Shown piece after piece: positions 34,313 through 45,100 of a DNA stretch of 64,000 nucleotides (positions are counted from its first letter, which is position 1; the number at the start of each line of letters is the position of its first letter). A program made the translations under genes and the position numbers. The notes under the pieces were generated by a model. That model searched no databases and was not told where the DNA came from. It saw only the letters and a program-made list of their open reading frames with translations. Source of the DNA: Cytophagales bacterium (GTDB lineage: Bacteria; Bacteroidota; Bacteroidia; Cytophagales; Cyclobacteriaceae); NCBI GenBank assembly GCA_017303795.1, contig JAFLBR010000006.1:1-64000 (forward strand), in the 5' to 3' direction.

Positions 34313-35623
34313 ATGGACTATTTGCGCGCCTTAATTGGCCTTGCTGTTATTGTGGCCCTCGCTTGGTTGCTTTCCGGAAATCGTAAGGCTGTAGATTGGC
34401 GATTGGTGTTGGTAGGTATTACCATCCAACTGGTGTTTGGCCTCATCATTGGCAAAGTTGAATTTGCACAGCAAGCTTTTGTTTTCTTAAGCGAGAAGTT
34501 TGTAACGTTTCTCAGCTTTGCAGCGAAAGGTGCAGAGTTTTTATATGGCGATCTTTCCAAGAACAGCATTGGTAATGTTGAAGTAAAACACAATCTCGGA
34601 TTTCTGTTTGCCTTTCAGGCCCTACCAACGGTTATCTTCTTTTCAGCAGTTACTGCCGGTCTATATTACCTCGGAGTACTCCAAAAAATTGTTTACGGGT
34701 TTGCCTGGTTGATGGCACGCACCATGCGTTTGTCGGGCGCGGAAAGTTTATCGGCCGCAGCCAATATTTTTATGGGCCAAACCGAAGCACCACTTCTGGT
34801 TAAGCCTTTTATCAAAAACATGACCAAGTCAGAACTTAACTGTTTGATGGTAGGCGGAATGGCCACCATTGCCGGCAGTGTACTTGGTGCATATGTTTCG
34901 TTTTTAGGTGGTGGCGATCCTGCCGAGCAAGCCAAGTTTGCCACGTATTTATTAAGTGCCTCCATTATGAATGCACCGGCTGCAATAGTGTTGGCTAAAA
35001 TTTTTATGCCTGAATCAGAGCCCGATAAAATTGATCGCAGCCTAAAAGTTAGCAAAGATCAGATTGGTGTAAACTTAGTAGATGCTATGGCCTCTGGCGC
35101 AGCCGATGGTTTAAAACTAGCATTGAATATTGGTGCTATGCTATTGGCATTTATTGCGATTATCTATGCTTTGAATTGGGTGCTGGTAGATTTTATTGGC
35201 GCACTTACCGGCTTAAATGAATTTGTAGCTAGCAGCACCAATGGTGTGTACACCGGTTTTTCACTACAATACATTTTAGGCCAGGTTTTTAGAGTGCTTG
35301 CCTTCTGCATGGGCGTAAGTTGGGATGAATCGCTTTATGTAGGAAGTTTATTGGGCCAGAAACTGGTGATAAACGAGTTTGTGGCCTATCTCGATCTGGC
35401 TAACCTGAAAGCATCGGGTGTGTTGAGCGAAAAATCAATTCGAATTTCTACCTATGCATTGTGTGGTTTTGCTAACTTCAGTTCTATTGCCATACAGATT
35501 GGTGGTATTGGTGGAATGGCCCCACAACGCCAGGGCGATTTATCCAAACTTGGATTGAAGGCGATGATTGCAGCTTCGCTTGCTACTATGATGACGGCCA
35601 CTATTGCCGGAGCAATTTTCTAA
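34313..35623 (+). CDS. NupC-type concentrative nucleoside transporter
   Basis: The 436-residue inner-membrane protein shows the CNT family segments: the early GLIIGKVEFAQQAF, GQTEAPLLVKPFIKNMTKSEL, and the late ALCGFANFSSIAIQIGGIGGMAP. It imports nucleosides with a sodium or proton gradient. Length is usual (about 400-430). The gene follows the bifunctional nuclease by 12 bases and is probably in the same transcript as the small TMEM220-type protein that follows. Confidence 0.95.
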   Translation: MDYLRALIGLAVIVALAWLLSGNRKAVDWRLVLVGITIQLVFGLIIGKVEFAQQAFVFLSEKFVTFLSFAAKGAEFLYGDLSKNSIGNVEVKHNLGFLFAFQALPTVIFFSAVTAGLYYLGVLQKIVYGFAWLMARTMRLSGAESLSAAANIFMGQTEAPLLVKPFIKNMTKSELNCLMVGGMATIAGSVLGAYVSFLGGGDPAEQAKFATYLLSASIMNAPAAIVLAKIFMPESEPDKIDRSLKVSKDQIGVNLVDAMASGAADGLKLALNIGAMLLAFIAIIYALNWVLVDFIGALTGLNEFVASSTNGVYTGFSLQYILGQVFRVLAFCMGVSWDESLYVGSLLGQKLVINEFVAYLDLANLKASGVLSEKSIRISTYALCGFANFSSIAIQIGGIGGMAPQRQGDLSKLGLKAMIAASLATMMTATIAGAIF

Positions 35624-35635
35624 CGTGTAGTTACA

Positions 35636-36001
35636 ATGCTCACCAAAGTAATTAATATAATTCTTGCCCTGCTGTTTGTATCCTTTGTATCCGTTCAGTT
35701 CGATGATCCGGATCCGTTGCTTTGGGTGCTGATCTACACCAACATGGTGGTGATCTGTGCGTGGTCTGCATTCCGCTTGCCTAACCGATATTGGATCTGG
35801 CTCACCGGTATTGGTTACTTGATCTACGCTATCGTTTTATTTCCGGGTGCCATGGATTGGTTTAAATCGCCTGACCGCTCGCTGTTGTTTGATGACCTGG
35901 CCAAAATGCAGTTTCCTTACATTGAAGAGACAAGAGAATTTTTAGGCTTGGTAATTAGCCTGGTAGTATTGGCGTGGCAGGAGTGGAGAAGAAGGGTTTA
36001 G
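35636..36001 (+). CDS. TMEM220-like small membrane protein
   Basis: The 121-residue product has four hydrophobic segments and the pattern LLFVSFVSVQFDDPDPLLWVLIY near the start, which is the signature of the transmembrane family 220. Function is unknown; the conserved acidic DDPDP loop suggests a bound cation or partner. It follows the nucleoside transporter by 12 bases on the same strand. Confidence 0.8.
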   Translation: MLTKVINIILALLFVSFVSVQFDDPDPLLWVLIYTNMVVICAWSAFRLPNRYWIWLTGIGYLIYAIVLFPGAMDWFKSPDRSLLFDDLAKMQFPYIEETREFLGLVISLVVLAWQEWRRRV

Positions 36002-36004
36002 TGT

Positions 36005-36703
36005 TCAATTCTTAGCTACACGCTGCAAGATATCATTCATCATTTCTATCTGAATACGCTGTACTTCCATTAATTGCTGTTGTTGATGCATAATCAGGTG
36101 ATCAACCTTTTCGTGAAGCGTTCGTATTTCCAGCTCTGATTTGAGGTTAATCATGTAATCCTTTCGGGCGCGATCGCGATCTTTTTCCTCTTGCCTGTTT
36201 TGACTCATCATAATAACCGGAGCTTGTAAAGCAGCTATGCAAGAGAGTATCAGGTTTAGCAGAATAAACGGGTAAGGATCAAACCCTTTGTTGGTGAACC
36301 AGAATACGTTAATGCAGATCCAAACTAACAGAAAAGAAAAGAATGAGATAATAAAAGTCCAACTTCCTCCGAATGAAGCCACCTTATCAGCCACGTGTTG
36401 ACCAACGGTAAGTTTCACGTTATCCTCGTCATCAATTTTATCTGATAATGTCTCCTTGTTGTTTATAGAGTTTAATACGGTTTTTTCAAGGTCGGTTAGT
36501 TCACCAATTTGTTTTATCAGATAATCTGAGACGTATTTTTCGCGAATCAGATTCAATTCACTAAAAGCAAGGCAGTGTTCGTTGGTAAAATTGGGGTATT
36601 CTTTTTGGATAAAACTCAGAAGTGATTTTCTTAAAGTATGGCCCGAAACTTTTTCGGATGCCGGAAAATCCTTGCCGGAAAGATCACTTTTAAAAGCAGT
36701 CAT
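36005..36703 (-). CDS. DUF1003 membrane protein
   Basis: From the ATG at 36701-36703 the product has 232 residues; a longer frame from a GTG at 36754 is less likely. The DUF1003 core is ADKVASFGGSWTFIISFFSF, two membrane segments, and LNLILSCIAALQAPVIMMSQNRQEEKDR, followed by a long coiled-coil tail. The N-terminal part resembles a cysteine-poor cytoplasmic domain. The family is of unknown function. It is divergent from the alpha-glucan operon, with their starts 152 bases apart. Confidence 0.85.
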   Translation of the reverse strand: MTAFKSDLSGKDFPASEKVSGHTLRKSLLSFIQKEYPNFTNEHCLAFSELNLIREKYVSDYLIKQIGELTDLEKTVLNSINNKETLSDKIDDEDNVKLTVGQHVADKVASFGGSWTFIISFFSFLLVWICINVFWFTNKGFDPYPFILLNLILSCIAALQAPVIMMSQNRQEEKDRDRARKDYMINLKSELEIRTLHEKVDHLIMHQQQQLMEVQRIQIEMMNDILQRVAKN

Positions 36704-36815
36704 GGAGGCTAAATCGGCATAATTAACAAATTTTCCTGCGCTTGACACAAGCACAATATTCCCAAGCCACTAAAGGTCTATTTTCTGCTAAAATTCGCAC
36801 TTTTTTATTACCTAA

Positions 36816-36849
36816 ATTGACAGCTTGTAGGCGATTTGAATTACCTTTA
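36816..36849 (+). promoter_or_regulatory. Probable promoter of the alpha-glucan operon
   Basis: ATTG (36816-36819), a 22-base spacer and TACCTTTA (36842-36849) match the -33/-7 pattern with one mismatch in each element. Transcription would start about three bases before the ATG at 36856, giving an almost leaderless mRNA. No clear operator dyad is visible here. Confidence 0.45.
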
Positions 36850-36855
36850 AGCAGT

Positions 36856-38652
36856 ATGAAAAAAGTGTGCATTGTCCTTCTCACGCTAGGTGTTCTGGCC
36901 TGCCAGCCGCCCAAAGAAAAAATACCCGAACCCATGTTAGAAAAACAAGTGACCAAACCGGTTATCTATCAAATGATGACCCGCCTCTTCGGCAATAAAT
37001 CAACGACCAATAAAAGTTATGGAACACTACAGGAAAATGGCGTAGGCAAGTTTGCCGACATTAACGAAACGGCTTTGCTGGCCATTAAAGAATTAGGTGT
37101 TACGCATGTTTGGTACACCGGTGTGATTGAACATGCCTTGCTTACCGATTATTCGCAACATGGAATTGCTTTGGACGATGCCGATGTAGTGAAAGGCCGG
37201 GCCGGTTCGCCTTACGCGATAAAAGATTATTACGACATCAATCCCGACCTGGCAACGGATGTGAAAAACCGGATGGCTGAGTTTGAGGCATTGGTAACGC
37301 GCACGCACGCAGCCGGTATGAAAGTAATTATCGACTTTGTGCCCAACCACGTAGCGCGTGCGTACAAGAGCGATGCTAAACCAGCAGGTGTAAAAGATTT
37401 AGGTGAAGGCGATGATACATCTGTTTCGTTTAAAGCTTCCAACAACTTTTATTATTTACCGGGCCAGACTTTCCAGCCACCCGCACGCTACAACCCATTA
37501 GCACAAGAGAAAGCAACATCAGAAGATAAAAAGTTTCTGGAAAATCCCGCCAAGGTTACGGGCAACGATCAGTTTACGGCAACACCTGGCATAAACGAAT
37601 GGTTTGAAACGATTAAACTCAACTACGGAGTTGATATTCAAAATAATCGTAACAAGCATTTCGATCCGATACCCAACACGTGGGTGCAGATGAAAGATAT
37701 TCTGGTGTATTGGGCACAAAAAGGTGTAGATGGTTTTCGATGCGATATGGCCGAAATGGTACCGGTTGAATTCTGGCAGTGGGCTGTGCCACAAGTAAAG
37801 GCTGCGGCTCCGCATGTAATCTTCATTGCCGAAATCTATAATCCGCAGGAATACCGCAACTACATTCATAACGGTAAGTTTGATTTGCTTTACGACAAAG
37901 TGCAGTTATACGACACGCTGCGTAACCTTACCAACGGACAAGGAAATGCAAATTACATTACAGGCATTCAACAATGGTTGGCTGATATCAATCCACACAT
38001 GTTGCACTTTTTGGAAAACCACGATGAACAACGCATTGCCTCAAAAGATTTTGCAGGCGATCCGTGGAAGGCAGTTCCGGCAATGGTAATCAGTGCTACA
38101 ATTGACAAAGCTCCGGTTATGATTTACTTTGGGCAGGAGGTAGGCGAGCCCGGTTCTGGTGCCGAAGGTTTTGGTGGCGAAGATGGCCGCACTACCATTT
38201 TTGATTATTGGGGTGTGCCCGAACATCAGAAATGGATGAACGATGGAAAGTTTGATGGTGGTAAACTAAGCGACAACCAAAAAGGTTTGCGCCAGTTCTA
38301 TGCTGATATTTTAAAGTTCTCTTCTACTAATCCAGCTATTGTACAAGGTGCCTATTACGACTTAACCGTTTTTAATAAGCAACAAGGCAACATTCCGCAT
38401 CTGGTGCATGTGTTTGCACGTGTGCAAAGCGAAGAGCGATTGGTAATTGTGTCGGGCTTTAACGATAAACCGCTTCGGGTTAAAATAAAGCTAAGCGATG
38501 AGGTGTTGCAGGCTTTTAACTGGAAACAAGAAAACGATTATGTTGGTCGCGACTTGTTGCGCAGCGGAATGGATATTGGTTTAAGTAAAGACGGAACGTT
38601 TGAAGTAGATGTTCCACCTTATGTATCTTATATTTTTAAAATCAAAAACTGA
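36856..38652 (+). CDS. GH13 alpha-amylase-type lipoprotein
   Basis: From the ATG at 36856 the 598-residue product starts MKKVCIVLLTLGVLACQPPKE, a lipobox with lipidated cysteine at residue 16; the longer frame from 36742 would put the promoter inside the gene. The four GH13 motifs are present: IDFVPNHVA, GFRCDMAE (nucleophile D297), IFIAEIY and FLENHDEQR. It should hydrolyse or transfer alpha-1,4-glucans outside the inner membrane. It opens a seven-gene operon, and its stop overlaps the next start (TGATG). Confidence 0.9.
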   Translation: MKKVCIVLLTLGVLACQPPKEKIPEPMLEKQVTKPVIYQMMTRLFGNKSTTNKSYGTLQENGVGKFADINETALLAIKELGVTHVWYTGVIEHALLTDYSQHGIALDDADVVKGRAGSPYAIKDYYDINPDLATDVKNRMAEFEALVTRTHAAGMKVIIDFVPNHVARAYKSDAKPAGVKDLGEGDDTSVSFKASNNFYYLPGQTFQPPARYNPLAQEKATSEDKKFLENPAKVTGNDQFTATPGINEWFETIKLNYGVDIQNNRNKHFDPIPNTWVQMKDILVYWAQKGVDGFRCDMAEMVPVEFWQWAVPQVKAAAPHVIFIAEIYNPQEYRNYIHNGKFDLLYDKVQLYDTLRNLTNGQGNANYITGIQQWLADINPHMLHFLENHDEQRIASKDFAGDPWKAVPAMVISATIDKAPVMIYFGQEVGEPGSGAEGFGGEDGRTTIFDYWGVPEHQKWMNDGKFDGGKLSDNQKGLRQFYADILKFSSTNPAIVQGAYYDLTVFNKQQGNIPHLVHVFARVQSEERLVIVSGFNDKPLRVKIKLSDEVLQAFNWKQENDYVGRDLLRSGMDIGLSKDGTFEVDVPPYVSYIFKIKN

Positions 38653-40199
38653 TGAAAAAGATAATAACGGTTTTATTAGTTGTCCTGATCTGGAGTTGCC
38701 AGCCAACTCCTGAAGTTGTTAGCAAGTGGCCTCATGGTGTTAACTACGAAATCTTTGTTCGCTCGTTTGCCGATAGTAATGGCGATGGCATTGGCGATTT
38801 CAACGGAGTAACCAATAAACTCGATTACCTGAAAGAACTTGGTGTAGGTGGTATCTGGCTTATGCCGATTATGCCTTCGCCTACGTATCACAAATATGAT
38901 GTAGCCGATTACAAAGCGGTTGATCCGGAATACGGAACCGTAGAAGATTTTAAGAAGCTTGTTGCTGAAGCACACAAACGCGGCATTCGCATTCTGGTTG
39001 ATTTAATTTTGAATCACTCCGGCTCTGGCCATCCGTGGTTTCAGGAAGCGATTAAAGGCAAAGACAATCCTTACCGTGATTATTATGTATGGGCCAAGAA
39101 AGATTCCATCCGCAGTCAGCTTTCAAAAAAAACAACGTCACTGGATTCTGATAATATAACACAATGGCATGCGGTGAATGGCGATACGGTAAGCGAACAT
39201 TATTATGGATTTTTCTGGGGTGGTATGCCTGATATGAATTTTGATAATCCGAAAGTAAGACAAGAGTTTGTGGACATTGGAAAGTATTGGCTGGAAGAAA
39301 TGCAGGTAGATGGTTTTAGGTTAGATGCAGCCAAACATATTTACCCAACCGATCGGGCTGAAGATAATCATGCCTTCTGGGTTTGGTTCCGCGATGAAAT
39401 GCAAAAGATTAAACCCGATGTTTATCTGGTAGGCGAGGTGTGGAGTGGAGCCAATGAAGTTGCGCCTTACCTGAAAGGATTACCGGCACTATTCAATTTT
39501 GATATGGGTTACGCCATTACTGCGGCTGTACGGGCGGGACAAGACACCATTCAATTGATTGATAAGTATAAATCAATAAACGACTTCTACCTTAAAACTA
39601 CCAGCGATTACATCGATGCAACTTTTCTGAAGAATCACGATCAGAATAGAATCTTAAGCGAGTTAGGTGGCGATCAGCAAAAAGCGAGAGTGGCCGCAGC
39701 AATCTTGTTCTCTCTTCCAGGAACTCCGTATGTGTATTATGGCGAAGAAATTGGAATGCTTGGTACAAAACCGGATGAATTTATTCGCGAACCGTTTTTA
39801 TGGAGCAATGCGAGTGATCCAATCCAGACTAAGTGGGAAGAGGCACGCTATAGTAATCTGCAAACTGTAAAACCGTTGGCCGAGCAACAAGCCGATCCTA
39901 ATTCGTTGTTTAATTTTTATAAAAAGTTTATTACTTATCGTAATGGAAGTAAAGCGTTGACTTATGGATCGCTGATCAAATCTGAACTAACGGTTAAAGA
40001 AATTGTAGCACTTATCCGCAAGTATGAGAATGAGGAGAGTTATTTAATTCTTCATAATATCTCTGATAAAGAAATCACTTTGAAGCCGGAAGGGCAATTA
40101 GAGGTGTACACCAAAGTTGATTTTGTATCGCAAGGTGAAGTGATTAAGAGTGAAGAAGGTTGGGTAATACCGGCCCATACATCGGTAATATTGAAATAA
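38652..40199 (+). CDS. GH13 alpha-glucosidase/amylase-type lipoprotein
   Basis: The 515-residue product starts MKKIITVLLVVLIWSCQPTPE, a lipoprotein signal with lipidated cysteine at residue 16. GH13 motifs: VDLILNHSG, GFRLDAAKH (nucleophile D225), YLVGEVW and FLKNHDQNR, all intact. The start (HGVNYEIFVRSFADSNGDGIGDFNG) resembles oligosaccharide-acting amylases and trehalose synthases. With the preceding gene it makes two envelope amylases whose maltose-size products would suit the maltokinase encoded downstream, though no sugar transporter is in the operon. Confidence 0.9.
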   Translation: MKKIITVLLVVLIWSCQPTPEVVSKWPHGVNYEIFVRSFADSNGDGIGDFNGVTNKLDYLKELGVGGIWLMPIMPSPTYHKYDVADYKAVDPEYGTVEDFKKLVAEAHKRGIRILVDLILNHSGSGHPWFQEAIKGKDNPYRDYYVWAKKDSIRSQLSKKTTSLDSDNITQWHAVNGDTVSEHYYGFFWGGMPDMNFDNPKVRQEFVDIGKYWLEEMQVDGFRLDAAKHIYPTDRAEDNHAFWVWFRDEMQKIKPDVYLVGEVWSGANEVAPYLKGLPALFNFDMGYAITAAVRAGQDTIQLIDKYKSINDFYLKTTSDYIDATFLKNHDQNRILSELGGDQQKARVAAAILFSLPGTPYVYYGEEIGMLGTKPDEFIREPFLWSNASDPIQTKWEEARYSNLQTVKPLAEQQADPNSLFNFYKKFITYRNGSKALTYGSLIKSELTVKEIVALIRKYENEESYLILHNISDKEITLKPEGQLEVYTKVDFVSQGEVIKSEEGWVIPAHTSVILK

Positions 40200-40222
40200 C
40201 ATTATTAAACTATTTTGCACGA

Positions 40223-42166
40223 ATGTTAAGTGGAAAGAAGCGAGTACTGATTGAGAATGTTCAACCGCAGGTAGATGGTGGTTTATATCCTGCCAAGCGA
40301 ACTGTTGGCGAGCGTGTGGATGTAACGGCCGCTATTTTTGGTGATGGTCACGATCACATACGAGGTGAAGTTTTATTTAAAAAGCAAGGCAGCAAACAGT
40401 GGTCAAGTGTGGAACTGGCGCCAGCTTATAATGACGAGTGGCAAGCATCTTTTTATGTTCCCGAAAAAGGAAATTATGTATTTACAGTTCAGGCCTGGAT
40501 TGATCATTTTGAAACCTGGTACGATGGCTTCAAAAAGAAAGCCCTTGCCCAGGTAGATGTAACGGTCGAGTTAGCAGAAGGTGTAATACTTTTGAAAAGA
40601 TTAGGTGAAACCAAATCTGCACTACTGGCTACAGCCCGCAAATTGGAAGACAAGAATCAGGCAAATGCTATCGCGTTTGTGTTGAGTGATGAATTTGCAA
40701 AGCTCGTACATGAAAATCCTTTGCGCGATAATGAAACTAAATACGAACAGGAGTTTATTGTTCAGGTAGAGCATCGCAAAGCAAACTTCAGTGCATGGTA
40801 CGAGTTCTTTCCAAGATCATCCTCGCTCGAATCCGGTAAAGCCGGAAATTTTAATGATTGTATAAAATTGCTACCGCGCATAGCGGCAATGGGCTTCGAT
40901 GTATTATACTTTCCGCCAATACATCCCATTGGTAAGATCAACCGCAAAGGAAAAAACAATAATGTAAAGTCTCAACCCGGTGAACCCGGTTCTCCCTGGG
41001 CTATTGGCAGCGATGAAGGCGGCCACAAAGCCATCTTGCCGGCTTTGGGTACACTCGAAGATTTTAAAAAGTTAGTTGGCGATGCGCGTAAACTCGGTAT
41101 CGACATTGCCATGGATATTGCGTTTCAATGTGCGCCCGATCATCCCTATGTAAAAGATCATCCGGATTGGTTTAAACAACGGCCCGATGGTTCGATACAA
41201 TACGCAGAGAATCCACCAAAAAAATATCAGGACATTTATCCTTTCAATTTCGAATCGGATGATTGGAAAAATTTATGGGAAGAATTGAAGTCAGTGTTCA
41301 TCTATTGGATTGAGCAAGGCGTAACTATTTTCAGAATTGATAATCCACACACTAAACCTATTCCGTTTTGGCAATGGGTAATAGCAGAGGTGCAGAAAGT
41401 TCATCCGGATATAATCTTCTTATCGGAAGCGTTTACCCGTCCGAAGATAATGGCTTCGTTAGGTAAAGTTGGATTTACACAATCGTACACGTATTTCACC
41501 TGGCGGGTATCTAAACAAGAAATAACCGAGTACATGAATGAATTGGTATTCGGTCAATCCAGAAATTATTTCCGTCCGAACTTCTGGCCCAACACGCCTG
41601 ATATTCTACCGTATCATTTGCAAAATCAAGGCGAGAATATTTTTATTCTCCGATATGCATTGGCCGCAACGCTTTCATCCAACTATGGTGTGTATGGTCC
41701 GCCTTACGAGTTTGGTGAGAACAATCCCATTGAGGGCAAAGAAGAATATTACAATTCAGAAAAATTCGAAATCAAGCATTACGATTGGAAGCGCACCAAC
41801 CGGCTTACGGACATTATGAGTCTGTTGAATAAAGTGCGCAAAGAAAATGCTGCTTTACAATCTACCTGGAATCTGCAATTCTGCCCGATTGAAAACAGTC
41901 AGATCATTGCCTACTTAAAAGCTACGGATGATCTTTCAAACATTATTTTGGTTGTGGTAAACCTCGATCCCAACAACACACAACATGGTTATGTTCAGTT
42001 GCCAAAAGCTAAATTGAAATTATCAGATAAAATTAATGTGAAACTGCACGATCTGATAACCGATGAACAATTCACATGGACACAAGAATGGAACTATGTT
42101 CACCTGAATCCACATAAGATGCCGTTTCATTTATTTAAAGTAGAAATTCACGAGTCAAACATGTAG
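40223..42166 (+). CDS. glgE: GlgE: alpha-1,4-glucan:maltose-1-phosphate maltosyltransferase
   Basis: From the ATG at 40223 the 647-residue product begins MLSGKKRVLIENVQPQVDGG. It has the N-terminal GlgE domains, then the GH13_3 catalytic core: MDIAFQCAPDHP, FRIDNPHTKP (nucleophile D373), IFLSEAFTRP (acid/base E402), SYTYFTWRVSKQE and FRPNFWPNTPDI. It adds maltosyl units from maltose 1-phosphate to the non-reducing ends of alpha-glucan in the cytoplasm. All expected residues are present. It is followed after three bases by the maltokinase fusion that should supply its substrate. Confidence 0.95.
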   Translation: MLSGKKRVLIENVQPQVDGGLYPAKRTVGERVDVTAAIFGDGHDHIRGEVLFKKQGSKQWSSVELAPAYNDEWQASFYVPEKGNYVFTVQAWIDHFETWYDGFKKKALAQVDVTVELAEGVILLKRLGETKSALLATARKLEDKNQANAIAFVLSDEFAKLVHENPLRDNETKYEQEFIVQVEHRKANFSAWYEFFPRSSSLESGKAGNFNDCIKLLPRIAAMGFDVLYFPPIHPIGKINRKGKNNNVKSQPGEPGSPWAIGSDEGGHKAILPALGTLEDFKKLVGDARKLGIDIAMDIAFQCAPDHPYVKDHPDWFKQRPDGSIQYAENPPKKYQDIYPFNFESDDWKNLWEELKSVFIYWIEQGVTIFRIDNPHTKPIPFWQWVIAEVQKVHPDIIFLSEAFTRPKIMASLGKVGFTQSYTYFTWRVSKQEITEYMNELVFGQSRNYFRPNFWPNTPDILPYHLQNQGENIFILRYALAATLSSNYGVYGPPYEFGENNPIEGKEEYYNSEKFEIKHYDWKRTNRLTDIMSLLNKVRKENAALQSTWNLQFCPIENSQIIAYLKATDDLSNIILVVVNLDPNNTQHGYVQLPKAKLKLSDKINVKLHDLITDEQFTWTQEWNYVHLNPHKMPFHLFKVEIHESNM

Positions 42167-42169
42167 AGC

Positions 42170-45100
42170 ATGGCAAGCAAGAACTCCGATGCATTATGGT
42201 TTAAAGATGCCGTTATATATGAGCTAAGCGTTCGGGCATTTAACGATAGCAATGCCGATGGCATAGGCGATTTTCAAGGCTTGGTTCAGCGATTGGATTA
42301 CCTGGAAGATCTGGGTATCAATACAATCTGGCTATTGCCTTTTTTTCCATCACCACTTAAAGATGATGGTTACGATGTTACCGAATACTACGATATACAT
42401 CCGGATTATGGAACGTTATCCGACTTCAAACTTTTTTTGAAAGAGGCTCATCGCAGAAACATAAGGGTGATTACAGAGTTGGTACTGAATCATACTTCCG
42501 ATCAACATCCCTGGTTTCAAAAGTCGCGTAAAGCTCGTTCGGGTTCACGCTACAAAGATTATTATGTGTGGAGCGATAGCGCTGACCGATACCGCGATGC
42601 ACGTATTATGTTTGCCGATGAAGAATCCTCTAACTGGTCGTGGGATAACGAAGCCAAGATGTATTACTGGCATCGGTATTACCGCCATCAACCCGAATTG
42701 AACTTTGAAAATTCAGAAGTGCAGCTTGAAATCATTAAAGTGGTTGACTTCTGGATGAAGATGGGTGTAGATGGATTTCGTTTAGCCAACGTGCCTTTCT
42801 TGTTTGAAGAAGAAGGAACCAGTTGTGAGAACCTGCCACAGACACACGCCTTCTTAAAACGTCTTCGTGCACACATCGATAAACATTACGACAACCGGGT
42901 GTTGCTGGCCGAAGCCAACATGTGGCCCGAAGATGCTGCGCAGTACTTTGGTCAAGGCGATGAGTGCCACATGAATTTCCATTATCCGTTAATGCCTCGG
43001 TTGTACCTCGGTCTTCGCACGGAAGATACCTATCCGATAATTGATATTCTGGAACAAACACCATCTACACCACCCAACACTCAGTGGGCTTTATTTCTTC
43101 GCAACCATGATGAGATTGGTTTGGAAATGGTAACCGAAGAAGAAAAGGATTATTTGTTTAAAGCTTACGCTACCGATCCGAATACCAAACACAACATTGG
43201 GATTCGCAGACGATTGGCGCCTTTGCTGAATAATGATCGTAGAAAAATAGAATTACTTTACGCGATTTTATTTTCACTTCCCGGCACACCGGTGCTGTAT
43301 TATGGCGATGAGATTGGAATGGGCGATAACATCTATCTGGGTGATCGGTTTGGTGTCCGCACGCCTATGCAGTGGAATATGAATATAAATGCCGGATTTT
43401 CTTCAGCTAATCCGCAAAAGTTATTCTTACCGATAATTACTGATCCGATGTATCGTCACGAATCGATTAACGTGGCTACACAAGAAGAGAACCCATCTTC
43501 GTTGTTATGGTGGATTCGCAACCTGTTGTCGATGCGCAAGCGATTGGGAGTTTTTGGAAAAGGAAATCTGAAATTTATAGAAAGCAGCAACTCGAAAGTA
43601 CTTTGCTTTGCACGTTCATACGAGAAAGAGAATATTATTGTTGTGGCTAACCTTTCGCAATTCAGCCAGGCCACTACGCTTGATCTGAAGTCATTCAAAG
43701 ATTGTGACATCACGGAAGTGTTTAGCCAGAATCGGTTTATGAGTGTAGGCGAGGGTGAGTACTCTATCACAGTTGGCCCTTACGGATATTTCTGGTTTCA
43801 GGCCGATCAATCCGAGAAGAAGGAGCAAGGCAACAACTCGAATGAACTGTTCTTATTTAAATCTGAACTTTCATGGGAACGTACGTTTAGTAATTACAAC
43901 GATGTGCGCGTGTTAGAGCGCAAGGTATTGCAACCGTTTATGAAAAAGTGTCGCTGGTTTGGCGGAAAGGCGAGAGCTATTTCCAAAATCAGTGTAAATA
44001 AAATGATTCCGCTTAAAGTGGATGGCGAATCGCATTACCTGGTAATTGTGGAAGTACACTATGTGCAACGCCTACCGGAATTGTATTTCCTCCCAATGTG
44101 CTTTATGCCATCGGATGGTATGTTCGATAAAGTTGAATACACCACCCAAAGTGTAATCTGCCGGGCCGACATACAAGGCAAAGTTGGGTTTGTGGTGGAT
44201 AGTAGTTACCACAAAGGCTTCCGCGATTTTCTATTCGTAAGTATGGATCGCAAAGTTCGTGTAAAGGAAGATGAAGGCACACTTGAATTTAATAGCAGCG
44301 TTTTTACTAAACTAAATTCAGATAAAGTAGAGTCCAAAATTCTGAAGGCAGATTCCAGCAACACTGCCATGATTTACAACGATAGATATTTTTTCAAATT
44401 TTATCGTAAAATAGAAACCGAGATTAATCCCGATCTGGAGATTGTTCGCTTCTTATCAGAGAACACATCTTTCCGCAATGCGCCTAAGTATGCCGGTAGT
44501 ATGGAGTTTCGCGATAATGATGGAAAAATTATTGTGTTCGGATTGCTACAAGAGAAAGTTGACAATCAAGGCGATTCGTGGATAATGACCATTGACTCGG
44601 TAGGTCGTTTCTACGAACGCGTTATGGCAAAAGCCAAGAAGGAGAAGTTACCGCAATTGATAAACAAAGCTGCGATTCAATTTGAAGACGCACCGGAACT
44701 GATCCAGGAATTTATTGGGCGCGGATTTTATGAACGTGTAGTACGCTTAGGGCAGCGCACAGCCGAAATGCATATCGCATTAGCATCTGATAAAGTTAAT
44801 CCTGCCTTTGCACCCGAAACGTTTAATACCAATTACCAACGCTCGCTTTATTCGGCACTTCGCAAATTAACCCGCGATCGGTTTAAACTGTTAGAGCAAT
44901 CGCTCGATAAACTAAATGACGAAACAAAAGTACTTGCTGAGAAAGTATTGGCTTTAGAAGATAAAGTGCTGGAGTGTTTTAGTGAAGTGTATCAAACGAA
45001 GATCAGCGCACTGAAAACCCGCATTCATGGCGATTATCATCTGGGACAAGTGCTGTTTACGGGCAAAGACTTTATTATTATAGACTTTGAAGGCGAACCC

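Noticed and set aside
36742-36855. Extended N-terminus of the first amylase
   Set aside because: It would cover the predicted promoter and part of the divergent gene's upstream region and would bury the lipoprotein signal; the ATG at 36856 is better.
40160-40222. Extended N-terminus of GlgE overlapping the previous gene
   Set aside because: The added residues do not resemble the GlgE start; the ATG at 40223 gives the expected N-terminus.
42785-42790. Idea that the missing TreS nucleophile reflects a frameshift or decayed gene
   Set aside because: The frame continues without a break for 900 more codons with strong TreS and maltokinase conservation on both sides, so the change is a local substitution of two codons.
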